Both the position numbers and the translations under genes were made by a program. A stretch of DNA of 64,000 nt, taken from Lactifluus volemus. Lineage: Eukaryota > Basidiomycota > Agaricomycetes > Russulales > Russulaceae. Shown piece after piece: positions 10,842 to 21,065 of the stretch. How positions within the stretch are numbered: position 1 is the stretch's first letter; each line of letters starts with the position of its first letter. The notes under the pieces are model-generated. The model saw nothing but the letters and a program-made list of their open reading frames with translations. It was not told where the DNA came from and ran no database searches. The stretch spans positions 62,001 through 126,000 of the forward strand of contig WTXI01000022.1 of assembly GCA_022376515.1 (NCBI GenBank), given 5' to 3'.

Positions 10842-13800
10842 CTACGTGTGAGCACTGGCAGTCTCCTCCCGCATGGCAGGGTCATGATCGCTATCACAAA
10901 ATCGCAGTCCAAGGGAATGGCGGAGGCGACAGAAGTCAGGTTTTGCCAGTGGTTTGGTGAGAACGTCGGCAACGTTCGAGGTAGTGTGGCATTGTGTAAC
11001 TTTGAGGTCCCCGAGGGCAACAAGCTCGCGAATGTGGTGGTATTTTACTCGGATATGTTTGATGCGAGAGTGCCACACGTGGTCCTCTGCGATGGTGGTT
11101 GCAGCAACATTGTCGCAAAACAGGGGGGTCGCGAGTGTGGGGGGGAAACCGATTCCGTCCAGTAGTTGTCGCAAGAAAACGGCTTCATGTGACGCTTCAT
11201 GCAAAGCAATGTATTCCGCATAGCACGAAGAGTCGGCGACGGTGTGCTGTTTCCTCGAGCACCATGAGATGGCGCCGGAGCCGAGGGAGAATACATATCC
11301 TGAGACGGAGCGACTGGTGGTTGGGCAGTTGGCATAATCAGAGTCTGAGTAGCCTGATAAGGATATGGGCAACGTCCCGCCAAGGACGAGGGATAAGGAG
11401 CGGGTGCCTTTGAGGTAACGCAGAACGCGCGTGGCGGCGTCCCAGTGTTCGGGACGGTAGCAGTCGAGGAACGTAGCGAGTTTACTGACTGCAAAGGCGA
11501 TGTCGGGGCGTGTCCCGATGGCGATATACATGAGACTTCCGACCAGTTCCCGGTAAGGGGTGCGTGTGGTCCACTCGGTGATGGTAGAGTCGACCGGGGA
11601 ACTCGGGTCAGGTCGTTCAAGGCGGACGCCAGTCGCCATAGGGGTGTCAACGGGACGGGCGTCGACTTGGCTGAATTTCTCGAGGAGGCGATTGATCATG
11701 ACGGATTGTGATAGCGATATGGTCCGTGCGGAGCGATCACGGGAGAGTGCAATTCCAAGGGCGAACTTGGCAGGGCCTAACGCAGAAATGTCCCACCTGG
11801 ATGTCAGCAGTGCCTGGAAACGCTTATTCTCATCCGAAGATGAAGCAATTGAGATGATATCGTCAACGTGAACAGCAAAGAGGATTGTACCAGTCGTGGA
11901 CTGACGTCGGTACATGCACCATTCACAAGGGAGGCGCGTAAACCCCCACTCGCGGACAGCGGTATCAAACGTGGCGTTCCAGACCCGACTCGCTTGCTTC
12001 ATTCCGTAGATAGATTTCATCAATCGCATCACCCACCCCTCCTTTCCAGGCTCCTCGAACCCGGGAGGCTGTTCCAAGAACATGCTCTCACTGTCGGGGA
12101 GGACACCATGGAGAAACGCAGTCTTGACATCATACTGCTGGATATCCCAGTCTAGACAGGCGCCGAGGTGCAGCAGGGCACGAAGGGACTCGAGGCGCGT
12201 CGTGGGAGCGGCAGTCTTATCGTAGTGGATGCCATACTGCTGAGCATAGCCTTTGGCCACGTACCGCACTTTGTACCGCGTAACGTTGCCGGCACTGTCG
12301 CGTTTTCGCTTGCAGACAAGCTTCCCCTTCAAAGGGCGCTGTCCAAGGGGTACGTGAGATCGCGGGACGAGTACGAAGACATTCAGGTCTTTCAAGCTCT
12401 TCAATTCGTCGCGTCCGCCCGCAATCCAGAACTCGCGTTCTGGTGAGGCCAGGGCGGTGGCCCAAGAAGGTTCGTCGTCGTCACTGGGGCTGGGTACAAG
12501 CTCGCCTGTCGAAAGAGCGGTAAGCACCTCATCCATGGACAGTGTGAGATCACATGTGTGGATGGGGAATAAGTGGTGCGAGTCGCGGAAAGGGCTGTAC
12601 TCCAGCAGGAGGGCTGTGGCGTGGTCTTCGGACGACGGTGCTGAACCATGTTTGGCTGCTTTGCGGCGTGCGGCAGCGGCTGTGCTGTCTGCGATAGCAG
12701 CAGCTAGTCTTGAGTCAGAGAGTGGGTTGGGGGAAACAGGTACAGGTATACGGGAAGAGCGACGTAAAGTAGTAGGTAATGTAGGTAAGTTAAGATTATC
12801 GTTATCTGTGTCGGGTATCGTAGGGCTGGGCGTTATTGTAATTTCGTTGTTTTCTGGGGAATTAGGTACAGTACGAGGTTCGGGCGGATGTGGTATTTGC
12901 GCAGGTATTCTAATTGGGGGTATGCGAGGCGGTGCATCTACAGTAATTGTCGGCGTCATATTCGGTGATGGTATGGTATGTGGGGTAACAGGGGGGGGGG
13001 CGGTAATCGTAGCAGTAGGTAAGGAAGATGTTTGTTGAAATGGCGAGAGCGACTGTTGTATTTGATGGTGTGCGGGTACAGGGGTTGGGGCGGCGATTGG
13101 TGGGCTGATATAAGGAAGGATCGGGGAAATTGAGGTAGTTGACGGTGGCGAGATGATTGATGGTGGTGTGGTGTTTGATGGCGGCGTGCTTGCGGGGGTT
13201 GTTGGTGATTCATTGGCTGACGGCGTAGCGTTATTTCCCGGGATGATTTTCCCGGGGCGGAATGGTCGAGGGGTGCTGTCAAGGTGCTCAATAAAAGTCA
13301 CATGGAACGAGTTAAAAACTTTGTCAATCTCAGGGTCCCAGAGGCGATATGCCCTTGAATGGGGGGTATACCCGATCATGACACAAGGAGAAGAACGTGA
13401 GTACAACTTCGGTTGATCGTGGATGAGGGCATAGGCGGCACAGCCAATCTCTCGTAGGTGAGAAAACGACGGGCGTTCGCCGAACCAAAGTTCGTAAGGG
13501 GTTTTGCCATCGAGGGCGGAAGTGGCGACACGGTTCGTAAGGTAGCCGGCGGTGAGGCAGAATTCATCCCAGAGGTCGTCGGGTGCTTTGCAGGCAATGC
13601 GCATGGCTCGCGCGCGATGGAAGATCGTTCGGTGCAGGCGTTCGACTTTTCCGTTTTGTAGTGAGGTGTAGGGGGCTGTTCTGTAGTGAGTAATACCATA
13701 TTTATCACACCAAGCTTTACTGATGTATGAGACGATTTCGCCGTTGTCGGTAACGATGGAACGAAGCTTCGAACCACTTTGGTTTTCGGCTGCTTTGTGC

Positions 13801-15914
13801 CAGGCTAGCAGCGCGAGAATCGCGTCACCCTTGGCTTTCAAGGGGATCGTCCAACTGAAGCTGGAATAATCATCAATCACATTCATGCAGTACAGACTTT
13901 GAGTTCGTGAGGGGGACGACATGGGTCCACAAAGATCAATATAAACACGGCCCAATTTTTCTAATGACTTGGAATGCTCGCGGACTTTCGGAATCGGTGT
14001 GCGGACTTGTTTGCCGAGAACGCATGCGGTACATTTCGCGGGTAGTGTGGACAGGTCAACGGGCATATTGTCCGCGACGCCAGATCGGGCCATATCGATG
14101 ACGGTTTGGATATTGCAATGGCCGAGGCGGCGGTGCCACGTCTCGAGATCGGGAACAACTTGAGAGACAAAAACATGGTCGGGCGCAACTAAAGGCTGAG
14201 GCTGAGTGCGCGGGCGTGTTGCTTGAGGTAAGACATAGAGGTTGCGAGACTTTAAAAGAAGACCTGATGCTATTGTAGTGCCAGTATTGTCAGTGATCCA
14301 ACAAGTGTCGGAGTCAAAGTGTGTAGTGACGCTGTTATGACGGTTCAGGGTTAATACAGACAACAAACGAACGCGGGAGTTCGGGATGTATAGGGCGTCA
14401 AATAGAGAAAGCTTTCCACCATTGGGGAGAGGGACGTCAATCGTGCCCATGGCTGTAGCATAGATAGAAGAATTCCCAAGGCCTTTAATGGCACGAGGGG
14501 GAATGGAATGCAAATCGCGGAAGTCAGTCCGTACCGGAGAGATATGACACGTTGCACCGGTATCTAAAATAAACGGGGATGCATCGAGTGGGCCGTTGGT
14601 GCGGTCGACGTCGGTCGTGAGTGCATAGTTGGTCGTTGTATCGGGCGTGTGCCAGTCAGGCGAGTCATCGTCGTCGAAGGCGATTAGTGCTTCCCAATTA
14701 CCCCCGGGATCGATGGGGAGGGGTGCCGGATCGGAGGTCGTCGGTTTCGTGGGCTCAGTCGTGGCGGTCGTTGTTACAGGTACGAAGGCGTACGTTACTC
14801 CGTTAATCACGATGTTGTTCGGTGCCGGTGTGGTGGTCGAGTTCGATGTCGTTGTGTTTGTGTTCGATGTTGGTGCGCTATCCGTGCTGGTTGTGGTGGC
14901 GAGGTGAGCGGAGTGTCCCGAGTTGGGCGTTCGAGGGTTACGTCGGGGGAAGCTTCGGATTTGAGCAGCGCGGGCTTCTTCAATGGTACGCCCAGCCATT
15001 TTGCCGCCTTGTCGGACGCAGAAGTCGATGTTGTGCCCGGTGCGATTGCAGTTCGTGCATACGACGTTTCGAAGCGGGTTTTCGGAACGGGCTAAAAGGG
15101 CGACGGATTGTGTATCAGATTGGGAGTTGTTAGTGGAACGCCGACGATGAAGTTCGTCTTCGTCCTGCAGTCTGGACAGGATTGCTTGTGCTGTGCAAGT
15201 GGGATCTCGCGTCAGTGCCTGTAAGGAAGATTGGAGCACGCGAAAGTGTTGTGAGGCGGCGTTGACGAGCCACGCGCAATGCATCTTGTCGAAATCGGGG
15301 GTGCCCATTTTTACGAGCGACTCGTGAAGTTGATTGATTTTGGCAGCCGTATCCATGAGCGGTGTGCCGGGTACGAATTGAGTGTCCATTATCTGTTTCA
15401 TGACGTGTGCTTGGGCATGCGTCCCAAGTAGTTCGTGACGTTTTCGAAGTGCTGAGTAGACGAGATGGGCGGTTGGAAGCTTGTTTGCGATATCGTAGTC
15501 GAATGGGGATACGTGTTGTAGGATGAAAGAACGGAGGGAACCGTCATTTGTCCACCAGACCCAACATATCTTCGGGTTGCTGGTAACCGGGTCGGGACAA
15601 GCCAGGGTACCGTCTAGCCAAGAGGACAAGCCTTGTCGGAGCGCAAGGAGTTCGAGGCGTCGGCTCCATTCTTGCCAGTTCGATGATTGTAGGCTAAGGG
15701 TCAAAGAGGAAGGCCAGGTAGGGTCAGAGATAAACATTGGGGTGAGCGGTATATCATCTGGTGAGAGTATGGGACGGATAGGAGTGGTCGGTGGAGGGGC
15801 GGTCTGTGCGGTTGTCGTTGACTGTGCCTGAGTCGTGGCTGCGCTCGTGTTTGCGCCGGTTTGGTTCACATTGGTGACGGCCTGATTCGGTCCTTGATTC
15901 GTGGACGAAGACAT
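10842..15914 (-). CDS. Copia Gag-Pol polyprotein
   Basis: A single uninterrupted frame of 1690 codons. Approximate order: Gag (residues 50-260) with a CCHC knuckle CTNCNRTGHNIDFC near 285-299; aspartic protease FILDTGATCHIS near 451; GAG-pre-integrase zinc motif WHRRLGHCN ... CTAC near 591-625; integrase core with IDLCGP, VTDNGE and QNGKVERLH (DDE triad, 660-770). A long Pro/Ser/Thr-rich spacer follows (about 890-1120). Reverse transcriptase has YDVKTAFLHG and the catalytic AVHVDDII near 1350, where copia usually has YVDD. RNase H has SDSDYANC, CYAEYIAL and FCDNVAA (about 1520-1620). All catalytic residues I can name are present. Gag and Pol are fused without frameshift, as in many fungal copia elements. 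Confidence 0.95.
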   Translation of the reverse strand: MSSSTNQGPNQAVTNVNQTGANTSAATTQAQSTTTAQTAPPPTTPIRPILSPDDIPLTPMFISDPTWPSSLTLSLQSSNWQEWSRRLELLALRQGLSSWLDGTLACPDPVTSNPKICWVWWTNDGSLRSFILQHVSPFDYDIANKLPTAHLVYSALRKRHELLGTHAQAHVMKQIMDTQFVPGTPLMDTAAKINQLHESLVKMGTPDFDKMHCAWLVNAASQHFRVLQSSLQALTRDPTCTAQAILSRLQDEDELHRRRSTNNSQSDTQSVALLARSENPLRNVVCTNCNRTGHNIDFCVRQGGKMAGRTIEEARAAQIRSFPRRNPRTPNSGHSAHLATTTSTDSAPTSNTNTTTSNSTTTPAPNNIVINGVTYAFVPVTTTATTEPTKPTTSDPAPLPIDPGGNWEALIAFDDDDSPDWHTPDTTTNYALTTDVDRTNGPLDASPFILDTGATCHISPVRTDFRDLHSIPPRAIKGLGNSSIYATAMGTIDVPLPNGGKLSLFDALYIPNSRVRLLSVLTLNRHNSVTTHFDSDTCWITDNTGTTIASGLLLKSRNLYVLPQATRPRTQPQPLVAPDHVFVSQVVPDLETWHRRLGHCNIQTVIDMARSGVADNMPVDLSTLPAKCTACVLGKQVRTPIPKVREHSKSLEKLGRVYIDLCGPMSSPSRTQSLYCMNVIDDYSSFSWTIPLKAKGDAILALLAWHKAAENQSGSKLRSIVTDNGEIVSYISKAWCDKYGITHYRTAPYTSLQNGKVERLHRTIFHRARAMRIACKAPDDLWDEFCLTAGYLTNRVATSALDGKTPYELWFGERPSFSHLREIGCAAYALIHDQPKLYSRSSPCVMIGYTPHSRAYRLWDPEIDKVFNSFHVTFIEHLDSTPRPFRPGKIIPGNNATPSANESPTTPASTPPSNTTPPSIISPPSTTSISPILPYISPPIAAPTPVPAHHQIQQSLSPFQQTSSLPTATITAPPPVTPHTIPSPNMTPTITVDAPPRIPPIRIPAQIPHPPEPRTVPNSPENNEITITPSPTIPDTDNDNLNLPTLPTTLRRSSRIPVPVSPNPLSDSRLAAAIADSTAAAARRKAAKHGSAPSSEDHATALLLEYSPFRDSHHLFPIHTCDLTLSMDEVLTALSTGELVPSPSDDDEPSWATALASPEREFWIAGGRDELKSLKDLNVFVLVPRSHVPLGQRPLKGKLVCKRKRDSAGNVTRYKVRYVAKGYAQQYGIHYDKTAAPTTRLESLRALLHLGACLDWDIQQYDVKTAFLHGVLPDSESMFLEQPPGFEEPGKEGWVMRLMKSIYGMKQASRVWNATFDTAVREWGFTRLPCEWCMYRRQSTTGTILFAVHVDDIISIASSSDENKRFQALLTSRWDISALGPAKFALGIALSRDRSARTISLSQSVMINRLLEKFSQVDARPVDTPMATGVRLERPDPSSPVDSTITEWTTRTPYRELVGSLMYIAIGTRPDIAFAVSKLATFLDCYRPEHWDAATRVLRYLKGTRSLSLVLGGTLPISLSGYSDSDYANCPTTSRSVSGYVFSLGSGAISWCSRKQHTVADSSCYAEYIALHEASHEAVFLRQLLDGIGFPPTLATPLFCDNVAATTIAEDHVWHSRIKHIRVKYHHIRELVALGDLKVTQCHTTSNVADVLTKPLAKPDFCRLRHSLGLRFCDSDHDPAMREETASAHT

Positions 15915-15981
15915 ACTGATTACGTGTTGGACGGTCTAGATTATGATGCTGATAGGGAGGTCTAAGCGTGGAAGATAGCGA

Positions 15982-15999
15982 GGCCCAGGGCCCATAACC
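15982..15999 (-). other. Primer-binding site, half-tRNA initiator Met type
   Basis: Directly beside the 5' LTR the element's strand reads GGTTATGGGCCCTGGGCC. This is complementary to the anticodon arm of initiator tRNA-Met (GGGCCCAUAACC with anticodon CAU) and not to a tRNA 3' end. Drosophila copia primes from this internal part of a cleaved tRNA, so the same mode is inferred. Confidence 0.75.
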
Positions 16000-16166
16000 T
16001 AAAGGAAAGTGAACTGTGACACCATCACGCTGTGATGGTAAGGGAGAAGAGAATAATCTTGTTACACCTCAAAGTGTTCTGTTTAAGTACTTGTACAACT
16101 CGGATAAGACATGTGATAATGATAATGACGTGCGATGCCAGTGACGTCACATCACAGACGTCAATA
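16000..16166 (-). repeat. 5' LTR of the copia element
   Basis: 167 bp and identical to 10459-10625. It should carry the promoter and the start of the genomic transcript. CRE-like GTGACGTCAC and GACGTCA motifs lie inside it (about 16141-16163). Confidence 0.93.
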
Positions 16167-16171
16167 ATATC
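16167..16171. repeat. Target-site duplication, right (ATATC)
   Basis: Exact copy of 10454-10458, confirming the element's outer limits. Confidence 0.9.
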
Positions 16172-17168
16172 ATCGGCGTGACCCGTCCGTCAGGGTCACG
16201 CCGCACGCCTGCTCGACCCATCCCATCCGTCGGAGTTTCCCTCGGCAATACCCGACTTTGTTGAACTTCGAAGCTAAATCTGGAGAAATGCCTTGAATGA
16301 GGGATGAGCTGAGTTACTGTTGCCCTACGATCGTTCGGAAGGTCATAGGGCCTCGAGAACCAGCGCCACCACTGGCAGTACGACAGAAACAACGATTGTG
16401 TGCCTTACAAATTTGAGCAAGCGGATGTTACGCGCTATATCGAGCTTGCACCCGAGAAAATCGTGGGATCGTGCGCGCAGGGATGGGTCGTAGAGTCCTG
16501 ATCGAACAATAAATGAATTCTAGGATGAAAAATAGGAAATCAGGGGAGCATTCTTCAAGGCGTGGGGAAAGCCAAAAATCATACCCGAGGCAGTGATATT
16601 GTGTAACGTTGACTTGACTATTATGTCTGTTCGGTCAACTTACACCCTTTTCGGAGGCATTGTGCCATGATGCCTAGGCATCACCCGAAGGGCCGAAGGT
16701 CTCGGGTGCAAAAGAAGTGGGTGACGGCAGCAGCGCTTCCGCGCACTCCACTGGAAAATGAGCAAACAAAACTGCGGTCTGCACTGCCAACTTCCAGGGG
16801 ACTTTCATTTTCGAAGGCCACAAAGGTCGTTGTCGTGTCGTGTTTACAACACGCGCCCACTTGCGACAGATCGGTCCCTGAGGCGTCTGGGAGGAAAAGT
16901 ACTCGAACAAAGCTAGTCGCAAAGCATGTTGTCGTGGGGACCTTGGAAGGAAAGGCCACCTAACTGATAGAAGCAATGCTATACCTAGGGAAGATATGAC
17001 CAAATGGAGGTAACTCGATGGATAGATATCATCATCACGTCGTAGATCTCCGGGGAAATATGTGATGAATGTAGCTTTCGTCATTCGAAAATGTGCTCGA
17101 ATAAGATACAGATAACTGCATACACGTATACCGTCATTGAAATACAGTGGAAAGGGAACTTGATTATG
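16172..17168. other. No recognisable gene
   Basis: Overlapping frames on both strands around 16667-17084 have no family motif and no supporting splice structure. Confidence 0.5.
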
Positions 17169-18601
17169 TCACAGGTCCTGCCTGGTCGTCAACTTCCTCT
17201 CATCTTCAGTATCCGAGTCGTTCGAGCCAGCTTCAGAAATCTGCAAAGTTGGGGACCGGGGCATGAACACTATAGGCGTCGAATAAGGGCGGGACACGCC
17301 GCCAGGACGAGATAAAATGTCTGTGGCGCTCAGTCGCATAGTGATGACGACAACGATAGCCGTTGGATAGATCCCCTGGTAGCAGGGATCAGTCCCTAGT
17401 CCAACAAATGCAAGACAGAAGATGATCTTACCACGAGTTGGATTAAATTTCTGTCGAGAACAGTTTCCCAAACTATGCCGTATGCCGCTATCGTGATATA
17501 AGCCACCTACCAGCGAACGATAGTCAGTCCATTCACAAAGCAAAAGTAACTGATCGGGATGTACCAAAATACAGATATAAATCACGCCAGACTCGACCAA
17601 GAAAGCGAGAGTTTTCTCTGCTTTGCTCTTAGCGTTTTCCTTATCCAAAACAGAACGCAGGAAGCGTCTGTGTTGCCTTTGAAAGAGGTGGCATCTCATG
17701 CAGCGCTTATCAAGTCACGATAGTATCAAATGCAACATACCATGCTCGAATGAACATGAAGGACGTGGCCCAGATATTCGTACCAATTGTGAGGCCCCAG
17801 ATGGCCCACCCGAAGGCAGTGCCCGTATTCACATAGCGCATCGAGTGAGTTATGAGGCCATCGGTCTCATATATTAGGTCAACGATGGTAAACACTGTCG
17901 AAAACAAGTATCATCCGGAAGAGCCACCACGCAATGATCTGATAGCGTGCTCACCAACCGTACACACGAGGAACACGAATGGAAGAATGAACAACATGAC
18001 CCTGCGATCCCACAGTAACCAGGCTCGCCACAGGACGATGCCATCGTTTAGGATGAACTTGTGTGCTGAGAGATCAACACCTGGTCCAGAGTTTAGGCAG
18101 TCAAGGAGTGGCGCACGTTGATCCTTGGTAAGTACGCGACAGTCACCTGTTCTGGGAACGTGGCGGCCAACTTGCCGATTCTCAACATTCGGATGGCAAT
18201 GGCGAAGACGAACGACCAGTGAATCGCAGAGATTGCGTACATGACCACGGAAACGGCCAACATGGCGTTTCTCGTGCGATTGGACAGACCTTTGCGCCTT
18301 TTAAAAAGCGCTCGGCGCGGATGTGAGAGTTCGGACGCTTCATTTTGGATGGTATGGCAACGTACAGCGTGAAAAAGGTCGAAAAGGCAAAAAGAGCAGT
18401 GTAGAGGCCTAATCATCTCTTTGTCTCAGCAACGACCGAAATGGAGCAGAATCGAAGAAATTCACCAAACAAGAAACCCTCGCACATGGCAGAAACGAGA
18501 TGTAGCATGAAGAGCTCCCGACTCGTAGTCTTGATGACTAAATCATTGCTCGGGGCCCGGGAAATGACGTGCGATCGAAAAGATGAGGGAGAATGGTTCA
18601 T
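17169..18601 (-). CDS. Multi-span membrane protein of a basidiomycete 7-TM family
   Basis: Hydrophobic segments appear in order on the minus strand: ELFMLHLVSAMCEGFLFG (N-terminal), LYTALFAFSTFFTLYV, AMLAVSVVMYAISAIHWSF, HKFILNDGIVLWRAWLLWDR, VMLFILPFVFLVCTVG, TGTAFGWAIWGLTIGTNIWA, VESGVIYICIL and GIYPTAIVVVITMRLS, then a polar tail (SGSNDSDTEDE-like) to the stop at 17169. The pattern '..DG..LWR.W..WDRR' followed by a VESG.IY helix recalls a large family of unnamed seven-span proteins in Agaricomycetes. Several 50-60-bp introns are needed. The join near 18300-18390 could not be settled and may hide a frame break. The proposed start, MNHSPSS at 18601, is uncertain. Function unknown; no GPCR signature is claimed. 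Confidence 0.55.
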
Positions 18602-21065
18602 TGGTGAGGGTGAGCGCCCTGGAGTCGTTGATGAAGCACTTTTATAGACGAGGTGTAGCGTGTAGTAGAGATAAGGAAGGGACTGGGGCAATGACTCGGA
18701 ACTTCAGTTAGACATCATGATTTCCCACCACCGAGGTTGTCAGAGGGATGGTATCCCTAAAATCATTCCGCAGATCCGACACACACACACTACTAGATGA
18801 TGTTGCGAGGCCAGTTACCTGTGTCCGGTGACCCTGAGACGGAATCAAGAAGTATGACCCAGGAGTGACCCTACGAGTCACTACAAGTTACCTTGCTTGC
18901 ATTACGGTCGAATATCGCCCGCACTTAACCTTGCAAGCAAGGCAACAAGCAAGGTTGCAGGAACCATCAAAAATTCACGTGACTTATGCTCTCCATTGGC
19001 TCTTCCGATGAGCCCATCATGATTCAGGAGCTTCCGACAGCTCCTAAGAATTCGATCGACAATAAAATGATCTGGAATTGGACAATTTCAATGTCAACTA
19101 CGCTGATAAGGACAGACATATCAGCTTGGTTGAGGCGTAACGGTGTCAAGACATAAAGTAAACTTACACATAATCGATATCTCTGAAGCAACAATGACCG
19201 CCTGACTCATTTATATCACTGCAAGGTTTCTGTGTTTAATCTAACCATTCTCTTCAAGTATCAGAGTGATCCCGACATCCACTGACAGAGGTTGATATTG
19301 ATGAAATCATCCATTGACGCTTCGCCACTGGGCAATGTGGATGGAACCATTTGAGACGGTTCCTAAACTTCAAGCTTCAAGCTTCAAGTTCAAAAGTCCA
19401 TATTAAACACCTTCCTTCAGCGCTGGGCCACCACAGTTCTGTTGGGGAAAGCCACTTCGCTTTAAATTCAGTGCTCAAAGCTGTGTCGAGCTCAATGCTC
19501 GCAATGATTGCCAGTGGTCAACTGGCCAGCTAAATAGTAGTTACTAATGTGGCTGATTGCAACGATATTTTCGACTGGGACGAATACCAGCTGTCATTCA
19601 ACTTGCTAGTGAGTGCTTACAAGCTCGAATAGCTAGTACGATAAGGAATCCTACCCTGCGGAAAATACAAATGACATGAATGTAATTGATGGGGAAATGT
19701 AGAGGACGTACTAGAGGGATCAACAGAGGTGGCAACATCTTCACTACTCTCTCAGTTTCTGCCCTTGAAACTTGAAGTCGCAAAAATGAAATAAGCAATG
19801 TAGCAATGTAGCAAACCGATGGGACGACTAATATGGCGACCTTTGGCTCTAAACAGGTCCATGTATCACAATGACACCTCCTTGCGCGATTAGCGACCAA
19901 TGTAATGTAGTCATGCGCCATATGTGCACTTTGGTGTGTCTTTCGCAGTCCTCTCAGTCGTAGTCGGCCTTAAGTACATGAATAGTTATGTCACAGTAAG
20001 CAGCCCGGCTGCTACGATAATCAACGGAAGCTCCGCCATTTGGAAGAGTAATTGCACCGGACATCTAAGCATTGGGTCCTCGCGCCCACCTCGTAATCAT
20101 CTGAAAGGATCAACACACATGAAACACAAAAGATGTGCCGATGGATGTGAGGGGGGAACTGCCCTTGGTCAGGTCAGAATTGCGGGAACAAACAGTTTTC
20201 AGAGGGAAGGCCCGACAGATTGACGTTCCGAGGAGCGTCTTGTCAATCCAAACGCCGAATAACAGTGACGGGTATGCAATGTGGGGTTGCCACTGTGCCA
20301 AGGTGGTCAAGTGGATAAGCTGGCATAATTGCGTGAGGCTGGGAGATATTGTTATTAGGCATGCATGACTAGAGACCATAAAGGAAAATACCAATCAAAT
20401 ACCCCGTGGAGAATGCCCGTGACAATTTTTCGCAACTTCTCCGCATACTCTAATCCTAGGTCCAGCCTGAGATATATTCATTTCAAATCATTCAATATGT
20501 GGCATGCAGAGGCCTATCAGATGGAATGTATGAGATAGGAAGGTAATGGCACTGGTTTGGGCGTCTTGATGTGCCAAATCCAGGATTGCGCCCAAAACTA
20601 ACCACCCACATAAGACAGATGGACGTCAAAAACAGAGAAAATGATGACGAAGAAACAGAAGACAAAACTCCTGAAATGGAGACAGACAAACAAAACAAAA
20701 CCTTACCAGAAAAGAAAGAAAGACATTGACAACTTACATGATGACGGTCTCACTGCACTGTATTGTAGTGATGCTGTACACAAACATGTATATTGATGTT
20801 CAAATGAAAAAAGAAGCAAGCAAGGTCGCCGACGACAACGTCGGCATATGCCTAGTGGTGTCATGCTACTCGATGCCGTCCTTCCCTCAACGATCTTTTC
20901 GCCATACTGCCAATGGGGCCCTGTCCCTGGCCGTCCCCGCGAAAGCGGCGTCCGTCTGGTGGCTGTGCTGTGTAATGCTCCAGCTCCAGTACGGCGCGAG
21001 GATGATGGCGCCAAGCGGCATGATCATGATGATGTCAACAGTTTGCTGAATAGTGACTGCGCTGG
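18602..21065. other. Gene-poor stretch with one weak hydrophobic frame
   Basis: The minus strand at 19598-19921 has a frame with hydrophobic runs (VAILVVPSVCYIATLLISF and PPLLIPLVRPLHFP) that could be a remnant of a membrane-protein gene, but no full gene can be traced. An inverted-repeat motif (CCTTGCTTGC ... GCAAGCAAGG) lies at about 18890-18942. A short (CA)n run stands near 18781. Nothing else was recognised. Confidence 0.4.

Larger units (their letters stand above)
10459..16166 (-). mobile_element. Complete Ty1/copia LTR retrotransposon
   Basis: A 5708-bp element bounded by two 167-bp direct repeats and a 5-bp target duplication. It carries a primer-binding site next to the 5' LTR, one Gag-Pol reading frame and a polypurine tract next to the 3' LTR. 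The order protease, integrase, reverse transcriptase, RNase H places it in Ty1/copia (Pseudoviridae-like). The LTRs are identical by eye over their full length and the frame has no stop, so insertion is recent and the copy may be autonomous. It sits between the GLTSCR1 gene and the membrane-protein gene and breaks no recognised gene. Confidence 0.95.

Noticed and set aside
12457..13038. Long plus-strand frame of 193 codons (Gly/Ser/Val-rich)
   Set aside because: It is the antisense shadow of the Pro/Ser/Thr-rich spacer of the copia polyprotein and shows no motif of its own.
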